Below the pieces are notes generated by a model. It was not told the origin of the DNA, did no database searches, and saw only the letters and a list, made by a program, of their open reading frames with translations. A program made the translations under genes and the position numbers. From NCBI RefSeq assembly GCF_040954645.1, contig NC_092809.1, positions 83,290,389-83,354,388 of the forward strand: a stretch of DNA of 64,000 nt. Direction: 5' to 3'. Shown one piece after another: positions 12,480 through 27,206 of the stretch (positions are counted from its first letter, which is position 1; every line of letters starts with the position of its first letter). The DNA comes from Diabrotica undecimpunctata. Lineage: Eukaryota > Arthropoda > Insecta > Coleoptera > Chrysomelidae.

Positions 12480-13098
12480 CCTTTCCTTGGATAATTTTTT
12501 TTAAGCCCAGTTCGTTTGATTACATGTAATTGATTTGATATTCCACAACAGATAAGTATTGATTGTAGGTAGGATAGCAGGTGTTGATAAATATAATGGG
12601 TCGGTAGATAGTCTCATTATTCCTAAATCTGACCATATGTTACCTCCTTCTTTATTTGTGGAAGTCTTAAAGGCATTTTTTCTCTTGGAGCATCCTCCCA
12701 ATTTAACTTGGCAATGCAGTTATTATAGAGTCTTTGGATAAAGCCAGCGCAACTTTAACACTGAGATTTAGTTTCTTGTACGACGTTGCTATCTTTATAT
12801 ATGTGTTTGATCTTGAAATTAGCTCTGTTCGGTATTGGTTAGTACTCGGACCTCTGTAAGTCGGAAAATAACTCTGATGGCTTTTCTAGCAATCCTGGTC
12901 TAATAAAGAGGGTTATATATACATAAACATCAGTTAGCTACCTAAATATTCCCTTTTATTTTTTATGTAACAACATTACCTACGGCATCCAAGACGCTGC
13001 AATCTTTCAAAATTATATGGCTTTATTGTTCCGTTATGCCCTACTCTCGATCCTCTCTTTTGTATGTTAAAGAACATTTATTTGCTTTTCTCATTAGT
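12480..13098 (-). pseudogene. LINE tail, start of repeat unit U2
   Basis: Minus-strand copy of the SDLGIM-type LINE tail seen at 10370-11080 and, inverted, at 37980-38760. The best open piece is 12501-12701. Broken by stops. The unit continues at 16063 after the RTE-like insertion. Confidence 0.55.
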
Positions 13099-13110
13099 GA
13101 CTATTAGACC
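13099..13110 (+). repeat. target-site duplication, left copy
   Basis: GACTATTAGACC, repeated exactly at 16051-16062 and present once in the empty paralogous site near 11092. Confidence 0.85.
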
Positions 13111-16050
13111 ATCAGTCAGACTATCAGTCAGACTATCAGTCAGTCCCACGGATTCTGGGGGGGCAAAATTCTGACATATTTTAGAAAACCATCTAACAGA
13201 TATATAGCTCTATAAATTGCAACTTCCAATGCAAGAACCCTGCTATCAGAAGAAAAATTCATAGAAATGGAATCTGAACTTGATAAAATCAATTGGGACA
13301 TTGTTGGAGTCGCTGAGGTCAAAAGGAAAGAAGAAAGCCTAACCACTTTAAAATCCGGTCACATTTTCTATTATGTCGGAGAAAACTATGGGAATGGAGG
13401 CATTGGGCTCTTCATTAATAAAAAACTAACTGAGAATATCATATCAGTAAAAGCAGTTTCCACAAGAGTTATACTTGCAAAATTACAACTAAACACCCGT
13501 TACTCCATAAATATCATTCAAGTCTATGCACCAACATCGAGTCACGCTGACGAAGAAATAGAACAGTTCTATGATGACTTGTACACAGCTGTTTCAGAAG
13601 ACCAAGAACATTTTACGGTAATATGTGGCGACTTTAATGACAAAATAGGAATAAGCACTGACCCAGCTGAAAATGCCCTCGGAAATTTTGGCACACCAGG
13701 TAGAAACGAAAGGGGCGAAATACTCTTAAATTTCCTATAAGAAAACAATCTATATTTAATAAATAGCTTCTTCTATAAGAAGATCCATAGAAGATGGACT
13801 TGGAACAGCCCCTATGGTAAGACAAAAAATGAGATCGACTTCATCATCACTGACAAAAAACATATAGTCAAAGATGTTACAGTCTTAAATCAATTTTCGG
13901 TTGCAAGCGATCATAGAATGGTCCGAGCAACTGTAGAAGTTAATATTAAGCAAGAAAGACTGAAGATGATAAAAAGTAAAAAATTCAAACCTTGGATGCG
14001 CCCAACGAATGAACTTGAGTTTGAAAAATATATCACCAGTAACTTACTCAGAAATACAACAAGAGAAGACATAAATAACCTAAACGAAGAAATAGTGGAT
14101 ACATTAACACAAGCTCAGGAAAAATTTGGCCCTAAACATGGAAAAGAACAAAAAAATAGTAATGAAACGAAACAAAAAATGGAAGATCGTAGAATACTGA
14201 GAAGTGAAGGAAATGTTGACTCACAAGATATAAACAATATAAACAAAGAAATCTCTAAAGCCATCAGACGGGATATTAGACAATACAACAACGAGAAAAT
14301 TATAAAAACTATAGAAGACAACAAAAGCATGAAAGCATTGGGGAGAAAAATAGAAAATGACAAAAAAGAAATCTTCGAACTTAAAGACAAAAATGGAAAT
14401 ATTATCTCAGATAGACCAAGCATATTACATATAGTGGAAAGTTTCTATGAAACATTATATAAAAGTCAACTTACTCCAGAGCTCATCGAACAACCAATAC
14501 AAAAGGTAGATAATGTAAGATCGGAGGATATACCAGATATATCACGAGAGGAAATTCAACATGCCCTCAAAAATATGAAAAATAATAGAGGTCCGGGGGA
14601 AGATGGTGTAGTCATTGAAACAATTAAACTAGGAGGTCCACTTTTGATGTCCCGAATCCAAACACCTTTTAATCTATGTCTGCATAGTGAAAACATTCCA
14701 TGTAAATGGAAAAATTCGGTTACAATCATCCTCCACAAAAAAGGGGATAAAGCAGATCTCGAAAACTATAGGCCAATTAGTTTGCTTAACTACCTATACA
14801 AGCTTTTTACTCGAATACTGACAAACAGATTAGAAGCAAAACTCGATTTCTATCAATCAGAAGAACAGGCAGGATTTCGAGCGGGACACGGAACAAACGA
14901 CCATTTGCAATGCCTTAAAACTCTAGTTGAAAAGTCTATCGAATATAACAGACCCCTTGCTCTTATCTTTGTCGACTTCCACAAAGCATTTGACGCAATC
15001 GAAACAGTTGCTATCTTAAAAGCACTATCAGAATGCAGAATATATCAAAGGTATGCAAATATTATTCGAAATATATACGACATGCGACAAATGCGACAAC
15101 AACCGTTAACCTCCATTGCACTGAGAAGATAAAAATTGGCAGAAGGGTGCGGCAGGGAGATACCTTGTCGCCAAAACTATTTATAACAGTTATGGAGTAC
15201 GCATTTAAAAGGCTAGAGTGGGAATCAAAGGGTATTAGAATCGATGGAAAGATATTCAATCATCTCAGATATGCCGATGATATTGTTCTCATAACAGACA
15301 ACTTAGGAGAAGCCAGAGTTATGCTACAACAACTACAGCAAGTAACATAGAAAGTCGGTTTAAAAATAAACTATGAAAAAACAAAAATGATGACCCATCT
15401 CGTCCCCAATGAGCTAATAGAAATCAAAAAGTCGCCCATAGAACTTGTAGAAAAATATGTGTATTTGGGTCACAAAATAAGGTTAACGCGAAATAACCAA
15501 ACATGCGAGCTACTCAAAAGAATAAGTCTGGGTTGGGCTGTATTCGGAAAAATGAGAGACGTATTTAAAACAAATATACCGATCCATTTAAAAAGAAAAG
15601 CTTTTAACCAGTGCGTTCTACCAGTCCTCACATACGGAGCAGAAACCTTAACTCTCACAAAAACATCAGCCAAAAAATTGAGAAGGGCACAACGAAATAT
15701 GGAGAGATAAATGCTTGGAATAAACTTAAGCAATAGAATAAGAAACGAGGAAGTTCGTAGAAGAACCGGAGTGGAAGACATTATCGAACATATTACAAAA
15801 AACAAAAAAGGAGATGGACAGGACATGTTGCATGAATGAAAGACACCAGTTGGACAAAAAAATTGCTTGAGTCGAGACCACGGGCTGAAAAGCGAAGCCG
15901 AGGAAGACCCCCAAAGTGATGGACCAACGACCTCAAAAGAATCGTGACCAATTGGATACCAGAGGCACAGAACAGAAGCAGATGGAAAAGTCTAGAGGAG
16001 GCCTATGTTCAACAATGCACAACTCGGGGCTGATTGATGATGATGATGAT
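13111..16050 (+). mobile_element. RTE-like non-LTR retrotransposon, near full length
   Basis: The element lies between 12-bp target duplications (13099-13110, 16051-16062). It starts with a few copies of a CAGACTATCAGT-like repeat and ends in a (GAT)n tail. Paralogous unit U1 at 11090 shows the uninterrupted target. Coding content is one endonuclease/reverse-transcriptase frame, described separately. Confidence 0.85.
13267..15826 (+). pseudogene. RTE-like endonuclease/reverse transcriptase, broken
   Basis: Endonuclease blocks VGVAEVKRK, QVYAPTS, CGDFNDKIG and SDHRMV run from 13267 to about 13930. Reverse-transcriptase blocks include NNRGPGEDG, NYRPISLLNY, AGFRAGHGTND, FVDFHKAFDAI and, in a shifted frame, LRYADDIVLITD near 15268. 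Breaks: in-frame TAA at 13738-13740 and a frameshift between about 15033 and 15132, then in-frame TAG at 15348-15350 and TAA at 15708-15710. The protein nicks target DNA and reverse-transcribes element RNA there. This copy cannot make it in full. Confidence 0.85.
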
Positions 16051-16062
16051 GACTATTAGACC

Positions 16063-17120
16063 GCTTTTTTTTGCTGCTACTAGCATTATTTTAGAGCATT
16101 CTATTATTTAATTTATGGATTAAATCCGGATAGCAAATAGATATTCTTCACTTTCTCGGAGAAATAATATTCTAACACACAAAATCCTATTAAGTTGTCA
16201 AAACCTTCCTTGCATATTCTATGCACTTATGAGGAGCAGCAGCAATATCAGTACCATCATAAAGCGTATAGTTCTGGACTGGCTAATTGTTGGATAATGA
16301 GAAGCATGAGTGTAGCAGTTTTAATGTTTTCGGGACTGCTACCTGGTATCGGGGAGCAGAATTATTATTACCGAGTTAATGCATATAGGAATTGTTGCTT
16401 GAACTTTATTATTATTAAACAACACTATATTTCCTAGTAAAATAATCATAAATTTACAGTAAGAAAATTTTTTGAACGTTGGTTATGAAAACATCATGTA
16501 CATACCACCGGGTTCACTATATCCATATCCAGCACAATCCTTGTAATAATGATACTGGAAACCAAAGATGAAAATATGCTCCAAGAAACTTTGTGTTATA
16601 AAACAGTCGAATAAAATACAGATTCTCGATTCCCATAATCAAAAAATTAATGAACAGCTTACTAAAATAGAAATAACGCCTATTTAAGATGTAATCCATT
16701 AACGGCCCAAGGAAGAAAGCACTACTAGCATATGCTAATGATATAGAACTCATAATTCTAATGAGAAACTCTTCCGTCCACAAACTTCAATAAAGTGAAG
16801 TGAGCACAAAAAATGTTTGACTTAAAATCAACGAAATGAAAACCAAATACAAGCGAATCAACAGAAAACCAATCAACCAATTCAATAAATTTAGAAAAAA
16901 CATTAAAGTCAACAACTACAATTTCGAAAGTATGGAACACTTTAAATATCTTAGATCACTAATCACGGTTAGTAATAATGCCACTAAAGAAATACAGAGC
17001 ATAATTCAAACTTCAGACCTATTTTAATACATGGATGTGAGTCATGGGGAATGACTAAAACAAATAAGGAAGCACTCCAAATATTTGAAAGGAAAATAAT
17101 CAGAAATTTTTATTTAACCC
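16063..17120 (+). repeat. repeat unit U2, continued (segment X and YADD fragment)
   Basis: 16063-16530 equals segment X of U1. 16690-17030 holds the reverse-transcriptase fragment with HFKYLRSLITVSNN (open piece 16836-17027). This is the right part of the unit split by the RTE-like insertion. Confidence 0.6.
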
Positions 17121-17130
17121 CATTATCATA

Positions 17131-17353
17131 ACTACTATTTAAATGGGAATAAGCCACAATTAGAGGTTAAAGTTAGTTTATTGACGTTTCAATTTCCACT
17201 TCGGAAATCATTCTCACTAATGTTTGTATTTTGAGAACGATTTCCGAAGTGGAAATTGAAACGTCAATAAACTAACTTTAAGCTTTAATTGTGGCTTATT
17301 CCCATTTAAATAGTAATTACTTTAAAATGCCACGAGAAAATAGCTTCAGAACT
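17131..17353. mobile_element. palindromic MITE with 10-bp target duplication
   Basis: 17134-17314 is a near-perfect inverted repeat with about 75-bp arms that start ACTATTTAAATGGG and contain GAAATTGAAACGTC. A CATTATCATA duplication flanks the insertion (17121-17130 and 17354-17363), and unit U copies at 10000 and 20430 show the uninterrupted sequence. A 39-bp tail lies between the palindrome and the right duplication. Confidence 0.8.
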
Positions 17354-17363
17354 CATTATCATA

Positions 17364-17590
17364 TCGCTACAAATCCGTATAGAATAAGAAAACATACTGA
17401 ATAAAGAAAGCTCGCATAACGATATTGTTCAGGAAAATAAATCCCTTAAGGTATATCGGACACGTGCATAGACGCCAAAATGTCAAACTTGTAGAACTGG
17501 TGTGGAAGGAAGTTAGCACAGAAGAATGCCACTTGGGCATGTCAGTATACAATGGAGAGAAAACATCCAATCATACCATCTCAAAAAATG
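17364..17590 (+). pseudogene. LINE tail, end of repeat unit U2
   Basis: Same basic C-terminal tail as at 10000-10250. Stops in all frames. Confidence 0.55.
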
Positions 17591-18914
17591 AACATTTCAT
17601 TTGATTGCAGATTCGTGGAAAATCGATCAACTTGGAGATAAGTTGTAGTCAGCGAAGACCTACCCAGTGTTGTAGCGCTACGTATTGATAATGATAAAGA
17701 GAAAGGAGAAACAGTGACAAAAAGCAACAAAAATGGACTATGGAGCAAAGCTGCTTCAAAATCTTTGATTGGAGAGGATTTAAATGAAAGTATAAGAAAT
17801 ACAATGGATGATTGATGGATTCGAGAAACTTGAGACTTGAGAAAGGCACTCTCCGAAACAGCTGTAGTGATAAGATAGAAATAATTTTGTAGAAGTTTTG
17901 CTGTTTTATTGTTAAACAAAATGGAATTAACATACGACATTATATACGCTAAAATAACTAGACAACTTATATGATACGGACATATAAGGAGAAAGTTTAA
18001 TGATACAATAATCTACCCAATATTTGTTATGAGTAAAAACGATATGAATAAACAAAATAAAGAAATCCATGACAAAAGGCAAAAAGAGTAATGATTTAAA
18101 AATAAGAGAGGTATCCTGTGGATAACATGTGCTTAATTAGGAACGAATGGAGATGAAGATCAGAAGACGACGAAGAATGTTTTAAATTGATAAATGTATA
18201 CAATTTTTAACAATGTATATTTATAGGTCATTAATAGGGCCAACGTGCTAATTTTATGTAAAATAACACTTTTCAAGTTGGATCGGTTACAGCAGGGTGG
18301 AATCAAATACACCCAAAGTTAAAAACTATCGATGTTTATATGAAAGATGAAACTTTATGGCACACGATTGTGCAATCTTGACACCTACACATTATCACAT
18401 AATTGTGAACGGTATATTGTACCTAATTACTAAGAAGTTTTTTATTTTATTCTAAGAATAAATTTAATAATTTACGGGAGATTTAATGTATTTAAAATTT
18501 TACAGGATCCGGTATCGTATTAAGAAGTCAAATTTCACTACAACTCCATAAAAACGTGTTAAATTTTACTTTGGATATTCTTTTTGTGAATATAATAAGT
18601 AAAAATACAGTAAGTTTCATCTTCTTATTGTGCCGTATTCTAATTAAGGTTAGCGATTACTTCTTCAAACGCTTCCCATAAATTATTATAGTTTAAATTT
18701 AACTACTTTATGAAACAAATATTGCACGTCATAAATTGCAGGAATTGAAAAATTACAAAGATCTCCTGTTTACAGAGTTTCTTTTAATTTTATGTAGTTT
18801 ATTATAATCCTACCGAAGGGCTTCTACTTTCTTAAACTGTTACAAGACTACTCTACTCGATGTTAGTACATTTAGAGACTAAATGTTTAAGTGCATATAC
18901 ATTTTAACAAAAAA
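17591..18914. other. no recognised gene
   Basis: A stretch at 17600-17830 reads as a degraded plus-strand frame (SEDLPSVVALRIDNDK) that I do not recognise. 18640-18800 contains a small piece of module B. Otherwise AT-rich and featureless. Confidence 0.4.
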
Positions 18915-21900
18915 TTTTTTAGCATTCTAATATTTAATCTATGAATTAAATCCGGATAGCCAATAGATATTTTTCACTTTCTCGGAGAAATAATATTCTA
19001 ACATACAAAATCCTATTAAATTGCCAAAACCTTTCTTGCATATTATATTTACTTATGAGGGACAGCAGCAATATCAGTACCATAATAAGGCGTATAGTCC
19101 TAGTTGGATAATTGGAAGCATGAGTGTAGCAGTTATATTGTTTTCGGGACTGCTACCTGGTATCGGGGAGCAGAGATATCAGTACCAAGTTAGTGCATAT
19201 AGAAATTGTTGCTTGAACTTTATTATTATTAAACAGCACTATATTTTCTAGTAAAATCCTCATGACTTTACAGTAAGACAAATTTTCGAACGTTGGTTAT
19301 GGAAACATCATGTACATACCACCGGATTCCCTAGATCGACATTCAGCAAAATTCTTTTAATAATGATGCGGGAGTAAAAATATAAATATCTGGGAGCTTA
19401 CATCAACAAAGAATTAGATTCAGACTAAGAAATCAGGGTACGAATAGAAATGGCAAGGGCAGCGTTCTTAAAATTCAAGCAATTGTTCTGTGACAAAAAT
19501 CTTAATACTGCGCTGAGACTGAGGTTTGTTGAATGTTACGTCTGGTCTCAACTATTGTACGGAGTAGAAATATGGACGGTAAAAGCGCAAATAGTTAGGA
19601 AGCTTCAAGCCTTTGAATTTTAGATATACCGGAGAATGTTGAGAATGGACTGCCAGGGTCACCAATGAAGAAGTGCTGAGAAGGATGGGTTGAGACAAAA
19701 AATTGTTGAGAACAATAAAAGTACGCAGGACTGCATACCTGGAACACATACTAAGGAATATAAAGTCTTCTGCAGGCCATCATGCAGGGTAGAGTCGATG
19801 GCAAAAAGGGAATAGGTAGAAAGAGGAAGTCATGGCTGCGAAATATTCGTGACTGGACAAAGATGACTGTAGACGAATTATTCCACGTTGCAAAAAACAG
19901 AGATACTTTTAGAAATGTGGTCGCCAACCTCCGTTAATGGGGACGGCATAGAAAGAAAAATAGTGATACGCTAAACAAAAAAAAACAGAGATGAAGATAG
20001 GCGCCAAGAAACTCTGTGTTATAAAACAGTTGAATAAAATACAAATTCTCGATTCAAATATTCAAAAATTTAATAAAGAGCTTACTAAAATAGAAATAAC
20101 GTCTATTTAAAATGCAATTCATTAATGGCTCAAGGTACAAAGCAGTCCTAGCATCTGCTAATGATATTGATCTTATAAGAAACTCTTTCCGCAAACGACA
20201 TCTTCAACAAAGTGAAGGGAGCACGAAAAATGTTTTACTTAAAATCAACAAAATAAAAACCAAATACAAGCGAATCAACAGAAGAAAGCAATTCAATACA
20301 GAGCATAATTCACTTAAGACCTATTTTAATACATGAATGCGAATCATGGACAATGACTAAAACAAATAAGGAAGAACTCCGAATATTTGAAAGAAAAATA
20401 ATAAGAAAACTTTTTTAACCTCATTATCATATTGCTACAAATCCGTGTAGAATAAGAACACATACTAAATAAAGAAAGCTCTTATAAATATATTGTTTAG
20501 GAAAATAAATCGCTTAAGGTAGATCGGACACATGCATAGACGCCAAGATGTCAAACTTGGTTAAAAAACGTAAACTAATCTTTGAAACCAAATTCAGTAT
20601 TTTGCTTTAATCTGTGCCTTCTAAGAATTGCAAGGAAAAACAGACGTTGATAAAACTGTTATTAGAGACATGGGGAATCTAAAAATTGCATTCCACAACA
20701 TATCTCCTCAACTAAGCAAAAATCCTTAACGAATTGGTTTCTAGTACTCGTACAGAGTATATCGGAATAAAAGGAAAAAGACAGTTAAGCAAGAAGAAAA
20801 GTGCAAGCATTTACGTTTTAAGGGTGAAAGGATGTGCGCCCCATTTTTAGCTGACAAGCTTGCGGAGCATACTATTTCTGGTCCTTAGTTTGTCTTTTAG
20901 TTTTAAACAAGATTCTGTGATTGACAACGTGCGATATAAACTATCTACAAGGTATTTATAGGAAATTCAGAGTTCAAGGATTTCATCACACTATTGGATG
21001 TTCAGTTTTGTGAAAGCGTCTGTGTTGGGAAAATTGAAGGAGCGTTCCTAAGATTTTCGGGGTTTGGCTTAAAATTAAATCGTAGTTCATTTTTATTATA
21101 TTTAAGGCATCTTTTAGATTTTTTTCCACTCCAGCAACAAAAGTTTTTGGTGGTGCAATGTATGGTCTACATGAAAATCCTAGTATCTACTGGTATCTGT
21201 TGATCATTTGTGTAAATGTAATACAGTGTAGGTGCCATTACGCTACCCCAAGCGAGACCGTTTGTCTGCGTTCTCCATATTACCATTGAATGATACGAAA
21301 AATCTTCTGTTCTGTAGATATACGCGGATAAAACGATGTTTACAGTTTGTCATACAGTTTTTGGAGAAATGTCCTCTAATTTAATGTGTCGTAGGCGGCA
21401 TTTAGATTGACAGATACCACCCCTGATACCTGATATCTTTCGTACCCGTTGTTGCTTTTTGCAACAACGGGTACATTATTACGTACGTTATAAGTATACG
21501 CAAGAAGAATATAAGTGAACCGTATTTAAAATAAGTGACAGAAAAAAGAATATTATATATACATTTACTTCTAAATTAAAAATAAAATACTCGTATGTCT
21601 GATAACGAAAGATACAAAATTTACAAGCGACAAAGTATTTTTTAAAACAATCGAACATATTATATGTAATAATTGTAATAGATATGTTGGCTATAATCAA
21701 ATTACCATAAAGTCACCGAAATATTTTATCTGAGTAATGACTCACTACTGATTGCTACGTTACGTTATACGATACATTTATAGTTAAAGCGAAATTAGGT
21801 GTTATGCCTACTTATTATTTTAGTATCTGTTACAAGTTACATACTAAAGTATTATAGTAAGATATTGAATTCCCTACATTTAAAAATTGAAATATTGAAA

Positions 21901-22492
21901 TTAGACAGTAAAAAATTATAATTTTAAGATTGATTTACAAATTATTATAATTTAAATTTTACTACTTTATGAAACAAATATTGTACATCATAAAACGTAG
22001 CAATCGAAACATCGGAACGTATATTTATATAATAAATTTTTCAGTGTCAATGCATTAAAAAAATTCTAATACATAAAAATTGCCTTTTCCAAGCTTATAA
22101 CAGACACTAACTTAAGTTTAAAAATAATTAAAGCAAGTAATATAAATTACCACCATAAAATATTTAACTACATTAACCAAGTATTTGTGAAATTTCGGGA
22201 TGAATAAATTGATTGATATTTAAATAAATTTCAAGTTCCAAAACGTACCTGCTGTAAAATTTAAAAATCTACGACTAATCAAATTATTGGCAACATCGGA
22301 GGAGTTTAGTTGTGTACAGGGAAGAATACATACGGATCCCAAAAGTGTTTTACCCTATTACGGAGTTCATTTAATCCTACGTGTTGGTCGGAGTCTACAT
22401 AAAGCGCTACCCAGATAATAATATACACGGTGTATATTCTCCTGGAGTTAGTATAATACCGTTTTAGTACGGGGCCCACATTAACCGCTAGA

Positions 22493-22494
<2 letters not shown>
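18915..22494 (+). repeat. 3.6-kb inverted duplication, left arm (unit U3 + module B)
   Basis: Matches 34345-37935 in reverse orientation at very high identity: several short open frames are translated identically or with one or two changes (20994-21203 versus 35648-35857 identical). Order: segment X (18915-19370), RTE-like tail with LYGVEIWTVKAQ (19390-19960), YADD-type fragment (20110-20350), LINE tail to 20560, minus-strand reverse-transcriptase remnant (20790-21430), a perfect hairpin (21442-21474), then module B to the (AT)n tract. No intact gene. Confidence 0.8.
21442..21474. repeat. perfect 14-bp stem palindrome with 5-nt loop
   Basis: GTACCCGTTGTTGC, TTTTT, then the exact complement. 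It sits at the junction between module B and the reverse-transcriptase remnant and is conserved in the inverted copy at 35377-35409. Confidence 0.85.
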
Positions 22495-23880
<1,386 letters not shown>

Positions 23881-25507
23881 GTCCAAGAAAAGTATAAAGT
23901 CTAGGGAATTCAATATCCCACTATGGATTTGTTTTATAGACTATCGTAAAGCGTTCCACAGAGTCAAATGGATACACTTATGACTGATACCAAAAGAATT
24001 AGGTGTACAACAACACCTAATTTTGCTTATAACTGAACTGTACGAACACACTACTAGACCATTTAAACTAACATTAAAAAAAGATTGAAAATCAAAACGA
24101 AATATAAGTATCTGGGAAAAATTTCTCAAACGATATTAATATTAAAAGGGACTTTAAAGAGCATCTGACAAAGCATGCTAAACCTTAAAGCGACTAAACC
24201 ACACAAAATGGTTATTTGAGAAAAATTATAGCTCGTTCCAGAAAGAATTGTAATATAACATTAATGTAGATTAAGAAGAAACGCTGAAGAAAAAAACAGT
24301 AGCGGTTAGCCTAAATAAAGAAAGGCAAAAAGAAGATGTAATTTGATGTTTTGAAAAATCTGATCCGAAAACTGTATGAAAAACATTTCATAGTATAGAC
24401 ATCGAGCGCGGCGATGCCTCTGCCGTCTGGCGGCCTATATCGACTTTTACTACCATTTGACTATTTGTGTACGATTTTGTATATGGTTAAGTGGCACACC
24501 ACAAAAAGTGTTTTTATTTTCTCTTTTGTTCAACAATTAAAATGTATTGCTATACTTCTAGATGTTCCAATACAATAAAGGATAATAAACATAAAGCACA
24601 GGGTACAAAATTTTATTATTTTCTATGCGCTAGTTATTATAAACACATAAGCTATATTACAATTAAAAACTATGTCCACTATGAAAAAAATACGGTAGAC
24701 TATGACTACATTTGTGCTTTAGCACTATAGTAAGAACAAGATAAAAATCTAAATTTCTACATAATTATATTAACAAGAAATTACTTAATAAAACTTTTGT
24801 TTGTTATTAGTAATTTCGTTATTTTAGAATATATTATGAAAAATGTTGTTGATATTACAATATCAGATGATAGGAATACAAAAATAAAAAACAACTTACC
24901 TTTTCAAAACAACAATCAATCACTTCATTTTATCACGAAAAATTTAAAAATTGCAATGTAATTGAACCTATTTTGTGAGCTATAGTTACATTGATACTTA
25001 TGTGGCAATTAGCTGTAAAGTCATTAGACTTTCTCACCGTATCGTATTTTCATGATATTTTTTGTAGGCAAGCGGTTTAGTTTGTGTAATATAATATCCC
25101 CAATTCGTCTCATAATATTTAGTTTTCAAAACAGGTGTTACGCTAATTCGGTCACATTTTTTAAATAACTTTGCAGTACATTTGAAAATAAGTCGACAGT
25201 TTTCCTTGAAGTCTTTACTTGTATAATACTCCTTGTTAAATTAATCAGTTTATTAGGTAAGCCTAGTTCTGCCATGGTATTTCATAGTTTTATTCTTATG
25301 GTTATATCAGTGCTTGTTTAAAATCTATAAATTACTAGTTTAATGTTTTTTTTTGTATTCCCAACATTTCTCATTAACTGCCTAATAGTGAATAATTGAT
25401 CAACGATTTATTAGTTTTTCTAATTCCACACTAATAGTCTCCTATTTGATAGTTCACCTATTCACTCAATCGTTCCAGGTGTATCAGAAAAAATACTGTA
25501 TATCCTA
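23881..25507. other. no recognised gene
   Basis: 23941-24130 contains a short minus-strand open frame without a known match and a faint plus-strand reverse-transcriptase-like stretch. 24990-25150 resembles 12010-12160. Nothing else identified. Confidence 0.4.
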
Positions 25508-25516
25508 ATAATTAAT

Positions 25517-25525
<9 letters not shown>

Positions 25526-25583
<58 letters not shown>

Positions 25584-25846
25584 CGGTATTTAGGCGTTCC
25601 ACGCCCTTCCGGTAGGGATCTATGGAGGAGTATCACCTAGCCGCAAGCCCTTATCTCTTGCCGTACTGCTCCACCATAGGCCGATCAGATACCAGCATAT
25701 TCTAGACTAAGCCGCAGATCCATTTTAGAATTTTAAACTACTGCGTTAGCCTTTTTGTTTTCTATTCACCGGGCCGGGGATTTGAACTGACATCTCTCGC
25801 ATTGAAGCGAAGGAGAAGCCAGCCGCCCAGCCCGCTTGGCTATCCG
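25526..25846 (-). mobile_element. tRNA-derived SINE with (AT)n tail
   Basis: On the minus strand the head (about 25765-25846) contains a perfect A-box TAGCCAAGCGGG and a B-box AGTTCAAATCC at tRNA-like spacing, followed by a tRNA-unrelated body and a 3' tail that has become (AT)n (25526-25580). An 18-bp duplication ATAATTAATAGATATATA flanks it at 25508-25525 and 25847-25864. RNA polymerase III would drive it. Mobilisation would need a partner LINE. Confidence 0.8.
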
Positions 25847-25864
25847 ATAATTAATAGATATATA

Positions 25865-26815
25865 GCTTATATATAGCTTATATCGCTATAGTTTGTGCAG
25901 TACATTTTATTACCCCTTCTGTGTATGGTATGCTTTTCAGCAAGTTGGTACTTGTTCTTACTTCTAAATTGACAGATCAGCTGTTTAACTGCCTGTACTG
26001 AACTTTCTTCCTTATTTTGCAAATATATATAAAAATTAATAAAACTCTGACATACCGTTAATTAAAATATTGGATACCCTATACTATTCAATCAACGGAA
26101 ATACTAAGATCACACGGGGAGAATAGTATGGGTTATTTCTGGTTTCGTCACAATTTACACTGAAATTACTAACAAGAGAGTGCTCTTACTTCTACGTTCA
26201 AATTGATATATAGAACCAACAGATGCTAGTCATATACCATCAGTACTAATAAAATGGAAACTATCAAATTAATGTCAATTTCATTTAATCAAACGTATGG
26301 TTAAAAATGGTTATTTAAGGAAACCCGCCTCAAAAACATTGACAATAAATTAAAAATAGTTTAAGCGTTATAAAAGTAACAGAGCAGCAAAGCTCGCAGC
26401 ATGAGAATAGTGCCTTGTACTTTTACATAGCAATTTGTTCTCACAATTTTATAGTTTTTTGGAAAAATGAACTCCGATTAAAAGATTAAAACGTCAAATA
26501 AAATGTAAAAACCTATTCATATTTTTAAATATAAAATCTTCAATTTAGAAATTGAACATTCTTAATAAATGTATAATCTAATATTTAAGCCTGTTTATGT
26601 TTTACAGACATGGAAAACACTGAACAAATATTTATTCTTTTATATACTAGGTTCTGAAAAAAGTGTACTCAAAACGAATAAATATTATCTACCAAGTGTT
26701 TTATTCCAGTTTCATATGAAAGCACTAGATCTTAGATATTATAAATTTCGTCATAGGTGCTAATTTGAAATGAAAACCAAATGATAGAGCATATAGTGAA
26801 ATATAAATATTTCAG
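25865..26815. other. no recognised gene; contains repeat partner of 7560-7880
   Basis: 26450-26740 is the inverse of 7560-7880. The remainder is AT-rich with no recognisable coding or RNA signal. Confidence 0.4.
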
Positions 26816-27079
26816 CCCTCTATTGCCCGACTTTTTTTGTAAACTCAAGGGAAAATGTTTTAATTTGTATATGTGCTCAAATATCCATCCATTTACAACT
26901 AGTATTTTTTTTTTAGATTTTTTAAATTTTGTTTGGGGAGAGTTTTGGGAGTATTGCCCTCCCAATGGTGTTGCCGAGAGGGGGCATTTGGGCCTGTAGG
27001 ACCCATCGCCGGCTCTTCGGACTTTTTCCTGTCTCCGGAATTGGAACGGGTGTTTACCATCTTCGTTTGTCGCTAGTGA

Positions 27080-27165
27080 AATGGGTCAGTACTGTTGCCG
27101 TTACAGAATAACCGTTACAGCGACAAGTATCTGTTACAGGTAACGGTTCCAAGGAACAGTTACAA
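27080..27165. repeat. cluster of GTTACAG-type heptamer repeats
   Basis: About five copies of GTTACA(G/A), in both orientations, lie just inside the GC-richer stretch of the piggyBac-like element. Possibly transposase-binding subterminal repeats. Confidence 0.45.
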
Positions 27166-27206
27166 AATAACAGATCAAAAATGGAACACAGAACAGGTAA
27201 AATAAT

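Noticed and set aside
21442..21474. Helitron 3' end hairpin
   Set aside because: No CTRR terminus within the expected distance on either side and no Rep/helicase sequence in the window.
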